Shown: positions 1-16,000, numbered from the stretch's first letter. The stretch: DNA of 64,000 bases from Cacajao melanocephalus (GCA_963573385.1 CAUYLG010075573.1:1-64000), one strand, 5' to 3'. Made by a program: numbers and translations. Notes: generated from the sequence alone by a model not told the origin.

Positions 1-80
1 GGGTTTCACCACGTTGGCCAGGCTGGTCTGGAACTCCTGATCTGCCTGCCTCAGTCTCCCAACGCGCTGAGATTACAGGC
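1..80 (-). mobile_element. Alu (left-arm portion, cut by window edge)
   Basis: Reads gtttcaccacgttggccagg through gattacaggctt, the antisense Alu left monomer. Confidence 0.9.
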
Positions 81-828
81 TTGAAGGTTTTGGCCAAAAC
101 CAAATAGGGGCGTCTGTTCATATGCCTATATCTGCGACCACCGCAAGGCCCCCACCACTTCAGCGTTTGGGCAACTGCCTGTAGTCTAACACTTGGCTTT
201 CCTGACCACAGAGATTTACAGAAGCCCCAGATGCACCTTGCCTAATTTCTGACTGCGGCTGCATCTAGACCAGGGAGGTAAAGCACATGGGAAACATATT
301 CTCCTCTCTCCGGCATCCACAGCAGACATCACAAATTAATCGTGGCACTTTCCCCGCTGAGTCCAGGCTTAACCTCAGATTAATCCCCCTTAACCCGGAG
401 CTCCAAATAGCCCAGGCTTACTGATCAGTTGACAAGCTAGAGATTCAATCCAGGTTCAGATCTTCAACTTCTGCCCCATCAAAATGGTGCCCAGCATTTC
501 TTATTCCTCAGCCACACCCATGTTTGGGGACTTTTCCCAAAGAAGTAACAGAATTTTTTTTAAAATGACAACATACATACTCAGAGATGTTCGCTGCCAG
601 TAAATACCAGGCTGTTTCCATTTTTCAGCAACAGTTGGATAAGTAACTAAATAGTATCTACATAACATTTCATATACACCAGGAACTTATCATACATGGT
701 ATCTTACTGAACTTTCACAATTCCATGAGTGAGATATTATACACATTTTTCAGATGAAAAAATTGAGGACAAAGGAAGTAAAGTAGCCGCAGAAGATCAC
801 AGGATTGACCCCATGCCAGGAGGAGGAA
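81..828. other. Intronic sequence, no repeat recognised
   Basis: Mixed-composition sequence with no gene signal and no repeat family I recognise. Confidence 0.5.
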
Positions 829-1117
829 CACACACACACAGGCATGCAAGCACACACGGATATGTGCACACCCACACCCACAAGTAGGCATGCACACACA
901 CACACACTCGCAGGCATGCACACACAGGCATGCACGCACACACAGATACGCACATACCCACACCCACACACAGGCACGCAAACACACACATGCAGGCATG
1001 CACACACACACAAGGGTGCACATACATATACCCACATGTATCACACACATCCACACTCACACACAGGAGTGCACGCACACACACGTACACACACACAGGC
1101 ACACACACACCACAGAG
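829..1117. repeat. CA-rich satellite with GCATGC interruptions
   Basis: About 290 bp of cacacacaggcatgcacaca variants: imperfect (CA)n with recurring ggcatgc and cccacaccca spacers. Alternating purine-pyrimidine sequence gives Z-DNA potential. Six His/Thr- or Cys/Val-rich frames through it are artefacts. Confidence 0.95.
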
Positions 1118-1201
1118 AGGTACACACGCAAAAAATCACAGACTTACGTTGAAATATATCCACTTACAAACTAATATTTGGCCATTAAAATTATAAAAAC
1201 A

Positions 1202-1472
1202 GGCCAGGCACAGTGGCACATCCCAGCACTCTGGGAGGCCCACGCAGGCGGATCACCTGAGGTCAGGAGTTCTCAACCAGTCTGGCCAACATGGCATCTC
1301 TATTAAAAATACAAAATAAGGTGGGCGTATTGGAACGCACCTGTAGTCCCAGCTACTTGGGAGGCTGAGGCAGGAAAATCACTTGAACCAGGAGGTAGAG
1401 GTTGCAGTGAGTTGAGATCGTGCCACTGCCCTCTAGCCCAGGTGACAAGCAAAATGTCACCTCAAAAAAAAA
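1202..1472 (+). mobile_element. Alu, full length, diverged
   Basis: ggccaggcacagtggc to an A tail, flanked by a 14-bp target duplication aaaattataaaaac (1,187-1,200 and 1,469-1,482). Confidence 0.95.
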
Positions 1473-1489
1473 TTATAAAAACAAAAAGC

Positions 1490-2190
1490 ATTTATGAAAT
1501 GTCAAGAGGAAGGACACAGGCTGTATCCCCATTCCACTAAAGGCTGCGGCACGGGCTCCGTGGGAAGGTTTCCTCTGTATGAGGTGGGGGGTAGCAGTGG
1601 CTGAGCACTTAGCTCCTGAATTTTGTCGGAACCCTTTCTGCAAACCACAGCAACTTAGAATAAAACCACCATGGGGAGAAGACTAAGCATGTGTGCAGGT
1701 TCCATAAGGGAATCTCACAAGGCAAGATGTCCGAGAACAAAGAATGACAAGAGGTGGACAAAAGCGTGCAAGGGTCCAGGGAAGGGGAAGAGAAGAGGGG
1801 GAGGAAAAGCACTCGACACAGGGCAAGACTTAGAGTGCAACGAGCCTTCGGCCTTTCACGAAGGCTGGGAAAGCGGTACTTCACGTACAAGGAGCTCTCC
1901 AGATTCATTTCTTCAGGTTAAGACCCATACACATTCGAATGGCGCATCTTCACGGCGCAGCGACTGTACACTGTGCTGGTGACTGTGTCGGGAATCGCCA
2001 CGCCAGAGCATCCAGAAGCCAGCTGCTGGCAGGCGCCTGGGGCAGGTACCAGGCTAGGGCAGGCTGCCCAAGGGCTGGCACTGGTCTAGACTTTAGTGAA
2101 GGGCAGCCAAGTCACAGTCCACTGGGCAGAATTCTTTGCTTATTAACATGGCTTCATTTACATGCCCAGCCCAAACCCAGGGTGCAGGGA
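1490..2190. other. Intronic sequence, no feature recognised
   Basis: Unique-looking sequence; a purine-rich patch at 1,780-1,810. No coding or RNA signal seen. Confidence 0.5.
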
Positions 2191-2195
2191 TCTCC

Positions 2196-2450
2196 TTTTT
2201 TTTTTTTTTGAGCAGGGTCTTGCTCTGCCAACCACACCTGAGTGCCAACGCATCCTCACAGTGGTGTAATCATAGCTCACTGCATCCTTGCCCTCCTGGG
2301 CTCAGCCTCCTGAGTAGCTTGGACAATAGGTACACACCACCACGCTCAGCTAATTTTTTTTTATTTTTTGTAGAGCCGGGTTCTCACTGTATTGCCCAGG
2401 CTGGTCTGGAACTCCTAGGCTCAAGCAATCCTCTCACTTCAGCTCCCCTA
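2196..2450 (-). mobile_element. Alu, old, 5' end truncated
   Basis: T14 run followed by gagcagggtcttgctctgcc; heavily mutated; breaks off before the left-arm end. Confidence 0.85.
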
Positions 2451-2796
2451 AGGGATTTTAAACTCTTTAGTAACAGATGCACAAAGCGGACCCGTTGCTC
2501 TTGTCTCACATCTTCCCAGGGCTCCTCACTGCCCTCCCATTACAAAACCCCACATTTAAAGTGGCCTCCGTTCCCCCACCATCTGGCTTCTGCCCGAATA
2601 CTCACCTCGGCTCAAGAACTAGTTGTCTCCAAGCCTCAGTTTCCTCATCTGTATATCGGGGTCAGTACTGCCCCTGGCTCATGGATGAATAAGCCTGGCC
2701 CTCTGTACGCGATACCTGATCCCACCATTCACACGGTGCATGGGGGCTGTTTATTTTTCAATTGTGCAATTTGTGTTTTAAAAATATGTAACATGA

Positions 2797-3698
<902 letters not shown>

Positions 3699-3770
3699 CC
3701 TGCTTTCTATCGAAACAGAAGCAGAGATGTGGAATTTCAACCTAGCCCCGAGTCCCCTGAGTGTAACTAG

Positions 3771-4183
<413 letters not shown>

Positions 4184-4194
4184 TCATTTCTTAA

Positions 4195-4332
4195 GTTTTC
4201 AAAATTATTTTAAAACAGAGATGCAGTCTCAGTATGTTGTCCAGGCTGGTTTCAAACTCCTGAGTTAAGCAATCCACCTGCTTCAGCCTCAAAAAGTGCT
4301 AGGATTATAGGCATGAGCCACGGCACCCAGCC
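4195..4332 (-). mobile_element. Alu monomer (left-arm type), old
   Basis: About 138 bp from agagatgcagtctcagtatg to cggcacccagcc, joined directly to the preceding Alu; a single arm only. Confidence 0.8.
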
Positions 4333-4354
4333 TTATTTCTTCTTTCCCTAGCCC

Positions 4355-4450
4355 TTGTCATGTGCTAGCACACAGTACTCTTCCAGCACTAGGAATACAA
4401 TTCACAAAGCAGCCGTGGCTTCTGCCTTCTAGGAGTTGATGCCCTTGTTA
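4355..4450 (+). mobile_element. L2 3' fragment
   Basis: catgtgctagcacacagtac ... ccagcactaggaatacaatt matches the L2 pattern of 'gtgccaggcactgttctagg ... ggatacagc'. Confidence 0.6.
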
Positions 4451-4594
4451 GTTACTTTATTATTATAATTCCTGGAATCTAGACCCTAGTAGAAACAGAT
4501 ACAGGCACAATTAATTCTGACTGAGGCTGGCAGGAGAAAGGGGTAAGAAATCAAGGTTTTGAAGGATGAATAGGAGTTCACCAGGCATCAAAAT

Positions 4595-4770
4595 GGAGAA
4601 GCCCTTTACATACCCACTGCTTTTCTTTAATCCTTCCAACCACTCTGAAATTTTACATTCTCTTTTTCCTAAGTGAAAACACAGAAATTCTAGTGATAAA
4701 ATTATGTGCCCAAAGTCCTTTAGTTGTGGACTGATGGAGCTAGAATATCAACTTGAATCTCACTCTCCCA
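4595..4770 (+). mobile_element. MIR fragment
   Basis: ctttaatccttccaaccactctg, then gtgcccaaagtcctttagtt and a decayed 3' half, in the order of the MIR consensus. Confidence 0.6.
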
Positions 4771-5004
4771 CATGCCATAACTTTTTCTATTTTGCACAGC
4801 AGCATTTTTTAAAAGTAAGCACAGAGCAACAAATCTCACCTTCCAGTTGAAAGCTGCCACCATCAAGAAAGACTGGGAATCAGGAAATTTAAAAACTAAT
4901 TGCATGTGCAACGCAAGTCTCCAAAAGGAGCGTACAGCCCGCTTTCGGCTCTGAGCCTCCTCCCTGGAGCCAGAGGACTGGGAAATGCGCAGTGTGGTGC
5001 AGTG

Positions 5005-5640
<636 letters not shown>

Positions 5641-5644
5641 GCTC

Positions 5645-6225
5645 CCGGGGCTTAGAAGCCATCAGAATAGACTCCGACTGGCTAGTTCACACCATCCCTG
5701 GCACGTCCGTCCTTCCCACCTCCACTTCTCCTTGGACTCAGCACCCTCTGTTGTCCTCCATTCCTGATTCTGAAAGCTGAGCTGCACGCCCTCTGGATTC
5801 CTGGCTCCGTGAATGTTCGTATTATGTCAAAGAACGAATAAAAGGATCAAGTGAATGAACCCATTCTGCAAGACAAGCATGTTGCAGCACTGACCAAGCA
5901 CGTCTCTCAACCGAGAGAGCCTGGCCCTAGCACATCACAGGCCACTACCAGAGGTCACTGCATTGTCCCCGCAATCCTTCAGAGACAGGAGAACAATGGG
6001 ACAGAGGTTCTGCCCTGGGCACCAGCCGGGTACTTCGGTGAGGCGGACAACAGCTGTGGCCAGGCAGCCGTGCGTGCTGTGCATTCAGCGCATTCCCCGG
6101 ACTGGAGTCTGGGCGTCGCAGTCGCCAGCCCAGCCTGCCTGGCAGCCCCTGCTGCCCTGTGGCCTTGCTGGCATTTGTGTTGTTTTCCCAGCCACCGCCG
6201 CCTCTCACTTTCTCAGGCTCTGAAT
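5645..6225. other. Intronic sequence with open frames, no supported gene
   Basis: GC-moderate unique sequence with overlapping frames on both strands (longest 127 codons at 5,851-6,234). The frames lack recognisable domains or splice-consistent boundaries. Confidence 0.5.
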
Positions 6226-6229
6226 AGAG

Positions 6230-6400
6230 ACTAAGGAGATTTAGAGTCGAACTTGACTCTTACTTCTCCCAGGCTCTAGCCCCAGCTCTGTTACTTGTTA
6301 GCTGTGAGTTTAGGGCAGGTCCTAGCACGGCTGTGGGCCTCAGTTTCCCCATATGCTGACGCACCTGTGTGGCAGGCCACAGGTGAAGTATGAACTGTTG
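6230..6400 (+). mobile_element. MIR fragment
   Basis: ccccagctctgttacttgtt, agctgtgagtttagggcagg and gcctcagtttccccatatgc, in consensus order. Confidence 0.65.
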
Positions 6401-6654
6401 GAGGTCCGCGCTGGCAAGTGTGGGTAAGGCCAGGCCCTTCCTATGCTGCTGATGGCTGTGACTTTGCCCAAGCCATCTGCGAGACAACTGGCAATATCAG
6501 TAAACAAGAGTCACGCTCTGTGCCCTGTAGCTCAGCATCTGTATCGAGCATCTCCTAAGGAAATAATCTACAGGGTAGAAACGTTTCATGCCAGAACTGT
6601 GCGTCATGGTGTTGTCTAAAACGAAAGTTGGAAATAACAGCTACTACTTTCGAG

Positions 6655-6875
6655 TCCCAGAAATTAAGACATTGTTCTAAGCACTTTCTCTATATTTGCT
6701 CATTTAATCCCCACCACAATCCTACGAGGCACACACTATATTACTCTTATTTTACACATCAGGTGACTGAGCCCAGAGAGTGTAAGCCATGTGCCCAAGG
6801 TCACACAGTAAGTGACGGAGCTGAAATTTAAACCCATGCCATCTGGCTCCAAAGTCCACTGTACTACACTTTCCT
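6655..6875 (+). mobile_element. MIR, well preserved
   Basis: tcatttaatccccaccacaa, gtgactgagcccagagagtg, gtgcccaaggtcacacagta and gaaatttaaacccatgccat give the whole core and 3' half. Confidence 0.9.
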
Positions 6876-7077
6876 CCTTGGCAAAGTAACATAAGATTCA
6901 TTTAAAGGCAAAATGCCTTCATAAACAAATTACTCCATTAAAATAAAAGAAAAATTTTTGGAATATGCCAAACTATAATATGACACAGCAAGTCAACTTA
7001 TCCAATTCTTCATTTTACAAATGAGGACACTGAGGCCCAGGGAGGGAGAGATTTGTCTATGGTCAGGCGGGTGGTTA

Positions 7078-7865
<788 letters not shown>

Positions 7866-7869
7866 GTGG

Positions 7870-8060
7870 AGCTTGCAATCATGAAACCCCGCCTCCTCGC
7901 CCGGGTTATGCATGTGACCCAAGGTGGGCCAATCAGGGTCTTCTTAAGAGATTGATTGACACTGAGGAAAGAAACCTCTCTCCTCTGGGATCCTGACCCA
8001 GAAGGACCACCATAGCATGCACCATTTCTTCGGCTGTGCCAAGGCTGCCTGACTCCAAAC
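7870..8060 (-). repeat. Ancient CCAAT-containing interspersed repeat, copy A
   Basis: The minus strand reads ctgattggcccaccttgggt followed by cacatgc; the same order occurs in copies at 28.2, 31.35 and 53.45 kb. Family not identified. Confidence 0.45.
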
Positions 8061-8481
8061 CCAGAGAAAAACAGAACTGAGAGATGAGATGAAAATACTG
8101 CATGAGCCTTCAATCCAGACACACCTAAAGCCGGAAACCCCTGCATGTCCCGCCTCCAAAAGCCAAGCAATTCTTCGTTGTGCTGCAACTTACTGGAACT
8201 TGCAAATATGAACTGTCACCACTCCTGCCACCTAAAGGTTCCCACTAGGGAGTCAATTTCCTGCAACCCTCTCCGGTCACCGGCCCACCCAACCAAACTG
8301 AAAAGAGTTCTAGATAGGAAAGAACCTGCAGACGGCCTTAGTGGGTGTAAGGTATCACCTTTGCGGATGATGAGAAGGTTCTGGAACTACATAGCGGGGA
8401 TGGGTATACACCAGTGTGACTCTGTTTAATGACGCTCAATTGTACTTTAAAATGGCTAAAATTTATGTTATTGTATTTTAG

Positions 8482-8793
<312 letters not shown>

Positions 8794-8794
8794 G

Positions 8795-9285
8795 TATTTT
8801 ACCACAAGTTTTTATATGGGAAGAGAAAAGGAATCACAAAATCTGCAGTGTGGTGCCCCGTGCCCACATCCTGGTGAGCGCCCCCTCCCTCTGCTCTCTT
8901 TCCTCCAGGCCACATCCGAGAGCAGGCCGAGCATGGCGGCCGGAATTCAGCAGGAGACCTTTGGCCACGAACAGGCCTTCTTTTTCATTTTCCATCCTGC
9001 TGCCACTCGGAAGACCCCTGAAAGCTGGTTAACCATTAAAACCCAACGGGCCTGGAGAAAAACAGCCTGTGGGGTTGAATAAGTGCTTTTCCAAAACAAG
9101 GGCTCCACGGCCAGACGGGGTGCAGACAGCAGTGTCAACCAGGAAAGCTGACTAGCATGTGAAACAAATGGCCTTTGTCAGCTCTTCCTTGGTCCCAGGC
9201 ACAGCGCTCGCACTGCTCAAAGCCAATCTGACGCCCATACCTTTTAAAAATGATTATCTTCCCTCTTAACTCCGGAACCCCACCT
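8795..9285. other. Intronic sequence, no feature recognised
   Basis: Unique-looking sequence. An 88-codon plus frame (8,816-9,082) has no recognisable domain. Confidence 0.5.
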
Positions 9286-9289
9286 CCTG

Positions 9290-9500
9290 AGACTGTATTC
9301 TAAAGGAATAATTCAACAGAAGAGAGAAGGGAGCTGCATGTATGAAAATGATGGTTGGAACATTATTTATAAAAATAAAAATTGGAAGCAAATTAAGAGG
9401 CCAGGAACAGGGGAACACTTAGTACATTACAGTACATTTGCGAACCAGGACACTCTGCTACCAGAAAACCATGAATTACAAAGGCGGTGCAGCTTATCAT
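9290..9500 (+). mobile_element. Old L1 3' fragment
   Basis: tattctaaaggaataattca ... aacattatttataaaaataa ... attggaagca follows the L1M 3'-end order. No open reading frame survives. Confidence 0.65.
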
Positions 9501-9529
9501 TTACGAAATTACATCAACCTTAAAAAAAG

Positions 9530-10248
9530 TAGCTGGAGACGAGAGTGTGACCCGTAGGCTAGGACCACAGCAAGGCCGAAAAGAAACCCTATGGCTTTTA
9601 GCTATCACCACCTCCTCCCATTAGACTATTGTTTTTATTTTTATTTATTTATGTAGAGACAGGATAAGAGAGACATCTCTCCCTCACCTACCCTTCCCCA
9701 GGTCTCCCTTCTTGGAGTTCAGATTTTCTTTTCTCAACACCATCCCATTACCTGTACCCCAAGTAAACAACCTTGGATGTTTCTGGAATTGAAAATGTCC
9801 ATTTTCTTTAATGGCCAGAATGGAAAAGACTTAAAGTAAGCACTGTTCAGAGAGGGTACACATGAATTCCCCCACGGGATCCTCACGACAACCACTGAAA
9901 GTCAGCCAGGACGCCACAAGGTAGTGGCCGCTATTCTGGTGCCCCCACCAGTCCCCTTCTCTAGAAGCAAGCCACCTGTCCCACCCATGCAGGTAGGTGC
10001 CCAGCTGCCATGCTTCTGTTACGGGATAGGTGGGATCACAAACGGTGACCTCCTCCTAGCCTGCATCCTGAAACAATTTTGGTGACATTTCACCGATGGC
10101 TCTACTGGTACAGAGACTCAGCATGGCTTATCCCAAGTCACAGCTAAGCTACAAACCCAGGAGTCCAACCCAGCCCTCTCCATCCTTGCAGGGTGGTGAC
10201 CCCGGGTGAGCTATGACCTCCAGACCCTGGAGAGACTCAGAGAATTAC
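9530..10248. other. Intron 3 sequence next to exon 3, no repeat recognised
   Basis: Unique-looking; a short AT-rich tttttatttttatttattta at 9,630. It leads into the exon 3 donor. Confidence 0.5.
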
Positions 10249-10406
10249 CTGTACGACCTCCTTGACCAGGGTCTTGTCTGTCCCGGTTTTGGCGCGCTGC
10301 AGCCCGCTGACGTCCTCGCCGATCCACGTGATGAGGGCGAACTTGGACCTCTTGCTCATGGCATCCCCGGTGGTGAAGCGCACGAAGGCAAACAACCGGA
10401 CGTCAT
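10249..10406 (-). CDS. COTL1: COTL1 coding exon 3 (residues 54-106)
   Basis: Starts after a TTGGCCACAG acceptor with AT, completing Asp54, and runs DDVRLFAFVRFTTGDAMSKR, SKFALITW and on to LVKEVVQ, ending CAG before a GTAATT donor (158 nt = 2 + 52 codons). It carries the central sheet and long helix of the ADF-homology domain. Lys75, reported as needed for F-actin binding, is present in the SKFAL segment. Residue 85 is Asp (GED); my memory of the human reference is Asn here, which I cannot verify. Residues 107-142, including the reported 5-lipoxygenase contact Lys131, must be in an exon left of the window. Intron 2 separates it from exon 2 by 24.6 kb. Confidence 0.97.
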
Positions 10407-10461
10407 CTGTGGCCAACAGCAAAGAGAACACAGTGCTCCATTAAAACACCCCAACGTGTTT

Positions 10462-11305
<844 letters not shown>

Positions 11306-11309
11306 AGAG

Positions 11310-11465
11310 CAGTATGTTTGCTTCTCAATCCTCGTGTGGATTTAAATCACTGGGGAAAACTTCCTAAAATGCAGATTCTGATTCGACAGGTTTAGGGTCT
11401 ATGCTTCTAAGAAGCTCCCCAGTGATGCTGACGCTACTGGTCAACTGACCACACTTTGAGTTAAA
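11310..11465 (+). mobile_element. MER5-type DNA transposon (hAT-Charlie) remnant
   Basis: aaaatgcagattctgattcg, ccccagtgatgctgacgcta and accacactttgag follow MER5A order. Confidence 0.75.
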
Positions 11466-11490
11466 AATAAATAAATAAATAAATAAATCT
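11465..11490. repeat. (AAAT)n microsatellite
   Basis: aaataaataaataaataaat, about six units. Confidence 0.95.
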
Positions 11491-11814
11491 GCGTTTCTTC
11501 CTAGAATCTAAGTACCTCCCTGCAGAGTCCCACACAAAGCATGTAAGTTAGCATCAAGACTCAAGGCCACAAACCTCCTGTCTAAAGGAGCTGAGAAGTT
11601 CACTTCCTGGTGATTATCTCAGAGCCTGAGGGGTTACCAGCTGTACGCCTTCAACAAGAAGCCATGCGGTCTAATGGCTCATCCATCTGTCCCTGGGAGC
11701 TAAGGAACACACAGCTCTCAGCAGAGCATGAACTTGTGATCCTAACTCCCGTCCAGGGTCAGGGACTCCACAACACTTATTCTTAAAGGAAACCAGTCAT
11801 CACCACCACTCACA

Positions 11815-12020
11815 CTGGCACAGCACTTTTCAGTTTACAAAACATGCTTCTGTTTTATCTCGTATGGTCTTTGTAACAATGCTGGGAGGTAGATGAGCCA
11901 AGACTTTCATCTTTCATCATCAACATCCAAATCACCTTCATAGATAAGGGCTGAAGGCTCAGGGGCCACGTGATGTGGCCAGAGTCATGACACAGCGAGG
12001 CCAAAGCCAAGGGCCTGACA
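11815..12020 (+). mobile_element. MIR, partial
   Basis: tcgtatggtctttgtaacaa, tgctgggaggtagatgag and a decayed ggctgaaggctcaggggcc / gtggccagagtcatgacac 3' half. Confidence 0.6.
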
Positions 12021-12296
12021 CCCCAGGTGCATGTACTCAGCCCCCTTTCTCCAGGGAAGTGCCCCCCCGGGCCATGGCCATCTGGGGGTCAGTAGGTGAC
12101 CAGGCAGCAGGGACAGAAGGAAGGATGGTCTCAGGGACATTGTGCAGGTGAATCAACAGAGCCTGGTTGGACATGAGAAGTGAGGACAGAGGAGTCCAGA
12201 GCACAGCAGACCACGAGGGGTGAGGGCCCCACCTCCCACGCCCCGGGGACTGTGCCTGAATTCCCAAACATCAGCCTGGGCTGCCTCACCTGTAAA

Positions 12297-12690
12297 ACAC
12301 TTTCTTTTCTTTATTGAGATAAAAGTCACATAACATAAAATTCACCATGTTAACACTTTAAAGTATAGATTTCAGTGGCTTTAAGGACACTCTCAATGCT
12401 GTGCAATCATCACGACTATCTAATGTCATCACCCCCCCACTGCCCCAGGCCCTGGACCCACTCCTCTACTTTCTGTCTCTATGGACTGGCCCGTGCATAT
12501 GCTATGTGGCCTTTGGTGTCTGGCTTCTTTCACTCAGAGTCACATCTCCAGGTCCATCCCTGCCACCGGCGGCGGGGATCAGCATTTCATTCCCTTTCAT
12601 GGCTGAAGGCATTTCACTGTGGGGAGAGACCACATTTTGCTTATCGGTCCATCAGGTGATAGACAAGTGGGTTCCTTCCAAAATGGGGTG
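12297..12690 (-). mobile_element. Old L1 fragment (L1M class)
   Basis: tttattgagataaaagtcac, taaaattcaccatgttaaca, tactttctgtctctatggac, gtgtctggcttctttcactc and catggctgaaggcatttcac match the antisense L1M 3' region. The last 50 bp are more diverged. Confidence 0.85.
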
Positions 12691-12694
12691 ATTT

Positions 12695-13520
12695 CACACC
12701 TCCCTTATCAGTTGACCGTGAAGACTAAATGTGAGAGCTACAAAACCCACCTGGCCCCACAGGGCAGAACCTTCACCCTGAAGCTCCTGACACAGGGCGG
12801 GGTTGCCAGGTGGCCACAGCCCCTAGGAAAAGAGGCTGGTGCAAGTGAGGGCGGTTCCTTATATCAAAGGTGCAAAGGGCGAGGCCATAGGCAGCTGGTG
12901 CAGACTGGAGTGTGGGGAGCAGCCCTTTAGCTCAAGAGCGTTTCTCAGCAGTCCCCATGGTGTTTGGGAAGCCAGGGCTCTGTTCTGAGTAGCGTCGCCA
13001 GAACATCAACACCAAAGTGCTTAATGAAATGGCAGCCTTGACCAGAGGGGAGGAGGGGCTGCACATCCGCCTCTGACAGCCTTTCACAAGCAAAAGAACA
13101 CTGCGAGTCTGTTTCCATGGTAACCACTCTGGGGTTCCCATTTCCACACTGATCAGCTGGGATTTGGATCCAAACTGCCCATCCCTGGCCCAAGCCTCCA
13201 CGGGGAAAGTTACCAGCCCTGCTTTGGGCCAATGCAGTTTTCAGGGACCCCGACCATCTGTTCAGTGCAGTGCCAAGCCTTCGGGCTGAGCCAGCTCTCC
13301 CAGGCTCTCTCTCTTCTCCATGACGCCCCCTCCCTCTCCCACGGCTCTGGACAGCTCCTCTGTGCAGCACCACGGCTTTGCCAAGGTCTTCCCTCCCTGC
13401 TGGCTGCCAAGTACCTCCAACCACCCTCTGAGTCCACCCCTCCCCCTTTCAGACCTCCCAGGTCCATTTGGGCAACATCCCTTCCCTCATAGGGTCACAT
13501 GTTCCTGTTAAAGAACCACA
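12695..13520. other. Intronic sequence with long antisense frames
   Basis: GC-rich unique sequence with a 159-codon minus frame (12,945-13,424) and overlapping plus frames. No conserved domain is recognisable and frames overlap on both strands, so none is called as a gene. Confidence 0.45.
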
Positions 13521-13523
13521 AGC

Positions 13524-13814
<291 letters not shown>

Positions 13815-14460
13815 CATGAGCACTGTCCCTGTGTCCCAAGTACCAGCCCAGGGCCTGGCACAAGATAGATGTACAATAAGTAAGTCACATCCCCCAATCC
13901 GAAGGCCACTGGGAACCTTTCAGAACCACAGCATGATGTCATTTGAATGATCGTCGGGGAGCGGGGTGACCAGGGACATGGTTTGCTAGGTCGCTGCTGG
14001 GTGCTTATCTGACCATGGCTGGTCAACAAGGTTGCTGACAGGCCTGTTTTGAAAATCCAAGAGTCACGTTGTGCTTACAAATGTTTGCTGCTGGAGATCT
14101 GCACAAAAGTGACAAGTCAGCTGAGCCTGAGACGGAAAACCTGTTGGTCTGCGTACCGTTTCTGCAGCTGCCCGGCAGACTGGAGGCCTCTCCCCGACCC
14201 CGCTCACCCTGAAGGAGGTTCTCGGCCCCTTTTGACCTCACAGGGGCAGCGCAGGGGAAAGCGCTAGTTCTTCATCCCTGGTTCAGCTACTTTCTCTCTT
14301 CTCAACAAACCGGGTCCACAACCCGAGGGGCACTCACAGCCCCTCATCAGCACTGGAAAGCCCCAGGCTGCCTCGTCTACCTCGGGCTAGTGTCACTCTT
14401 GTTCATAGGAAAACGGCCTATCTACTGAAGGGCATGGAGAAATGCCATCATGTATATGTT
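13815..14460. other. Intronic sequence, no feature recognised
   Basis: No repeat or coding signal recognised. Confidence 0.5.
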
Positions 14461-14463
14461 ACT

Positions 14464-14640
14464 GTAATGTGTGTGTGTGTGTATTTGTGTATGTGTGTAC
14501 ATATTTGTGTGTATGTGTGTATATATGTTTGTATAGGTGTGTTTGTATATGTGGTATATACATATATTTGTGTGTACAGATATATATGTGTATACATATG
14601 CATTTGTGTGTGTATGTGTTGCGTGCGTGTGTGTGTGCAT
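14464..14640. repeat. (TG)n/(TA)n complex microsatellite
   Basis: tgtgtgtgtgtgtatttgtg and variants with atatatgttt and tatatatgtgtatacatatg insertions over about 175 bp. Alternating purine-pyrimidine. Confidence 0.95.
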
Positions 14641-14644
14641 TAAG

Positions 14645-14985
14645 ATGGAAAAACTGCTTAGAAGAAGGTTGGCACCTGGGCTTCCCATCACCCCCACTGT
14701 GCCACTTGGTCTCCAACAAGGCCAATGGTCTGTCTCTTCAGACTGAGGCCGAGAGTCCAGGTCTAGGCAGAGGAGACAGGGAGACTGCGCAGTCCCGGTG
14801 GGGGACAGGGGACCCAGGACTTCACCCCATCACAGGCACCAGGAAACAGATGCCATGAGCTCCTTCCTTCTGCTGGTGGCCTCAGCACAGTGGAGCAGTC
14901 TATACCCTCAACCTTCTCTGCAACGTCCAGGGTGCAAGTTCAAATTCCAGAATCCTTTAGAAACTGACCCCCAAATGTACTAGCC
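14645..14985. other. Intronic sequence, no feature recognised
   Basis: No repeat or coding signal recognised. Confidence 0.5.
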
Positions 14986-15105
14986 TCGTGACCTCAACTA
15001 CAGGCCTGAATGGCTCTAAGCCTCAGCTTCCTCATCCACAAAACGGGTCAAATACTTACCTCATCAAGTGGTGGGGAGGATTACGTGAAAAGGAAATGAG
15101 ATCTG
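14985..15105 (+). mobile_element. MIR fragment
   Basis: taagcctcagcttcctcatc, cacaaaacgggtcaaatact, tacctcatcaagtggtgggg and gaggattacgtgaaaaggaa. Confidence 0.75.
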
Positions 15106-15109
15106 AAGG

Positions 15110-15590
15110 GCTTGGCTGAGGGGACTCCTCACTGTGTTTTGACTCCCAACACCCTCCAATGAAACTGCCCTTGGGTCCACAGGGGCCTCCTCACTGCCAA
15201 ACGCAGCAGCATCTTCTCCACGCCCACTGGTGGCGTTTCACACCATTGTCAATGCTGCCCTCTATGAACCCCTCCCTTCCCATGGCACCATCTTGGTTCT
15301 CAGAGCACTGATCCCACCTTCTACTTTCTTCCTGGCTCTTCTACCCACTCTGTCTCCACATAGGCACTCCCCAGGGTTTTCCACCTCATCCTCTCCTTTC
15401 CCCTGACACTCTCTCCCTGGGAGATCTCAGCTACCAACATGGAATACAGGGGCACCAGCCCCTGCCCTCACAACTGTCCACTGTTCTGCCCTTAACAAGG
15501 CGAGCAGAGTCTGCCCCCTGTTTCTCGCCATCTCTTGGCACTTCGCACCCCTTACACACAATTGTTTGCTAAGGCAACCTGGCGCGCTGA
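15110..15590. other. Intronic sequence, no feature recognised
   Basis: C/T-rich unique sequence (ctctcctttcccctgacact area). Confidence 0.5.
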
Positions 15591-15591
15591 G

Positions 15592-15715
15592 AAGAGCACC
15601 AGCTCCAGAGATCGGCCAGCCGGGGCCGAATGCCAGCTGCTTCCTTTAGCTATGGAACATCACATGAGGATGCTTCATGGTCTGTTCCCGCTGTAGAATG
15701 GGGACAACCTTCTGT
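15592..15715 (+). mobile_element. MIR fragment
   Basis: gagcaccagctccagagatc to ccgctgtagaatggggacaa, a decayed MIR 5' half. Confidence 0.5.
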
Positions 15716-15844
15716 ATCCAGCTTTGGGTTTCAGAGTGGGGCACTCCAAGGCACAGAGAGTCACGAAGTCATTCTTTCTGCGAGTCTTTCTTGAGGGCAG
15801 ATGGAAGACAGTAAAGGTCTGGGAGGTAACTGAGCCCCAAGTCT

Positions 15845-16000
15845 ACTTAGCACTTAAAAGGTGCCAGGCACCACTCTAAGGATTTGTGCACTGCACCATT
15901 CCAACTTCTCTGTGAGGGCAGCAGAGATCACTGTTCCATTTCACAGATGAAGAAACTGAGGCTTGGAGAGGTGAAGTGACAATGAGCCACACAACTCCTG
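15845..16000 (+). mobile_element. MIR fragment
   Basis: ggtgccaggcaccactctaa, tgttccatttcacagatgaa, gaaactgaggcttggagagg. Confidence 0.8.

Noticed and set aside
805..1152. His/Thr-rich 115-codon frame
   Set aside because: Translation of the CA satellite.
12945..13424. 159-codon minus-strand frame in COTL1 intron 2
   Set aside because: No recognisable domain and overlapping open frames on the other strand; GC-rich chance frame is more likely.
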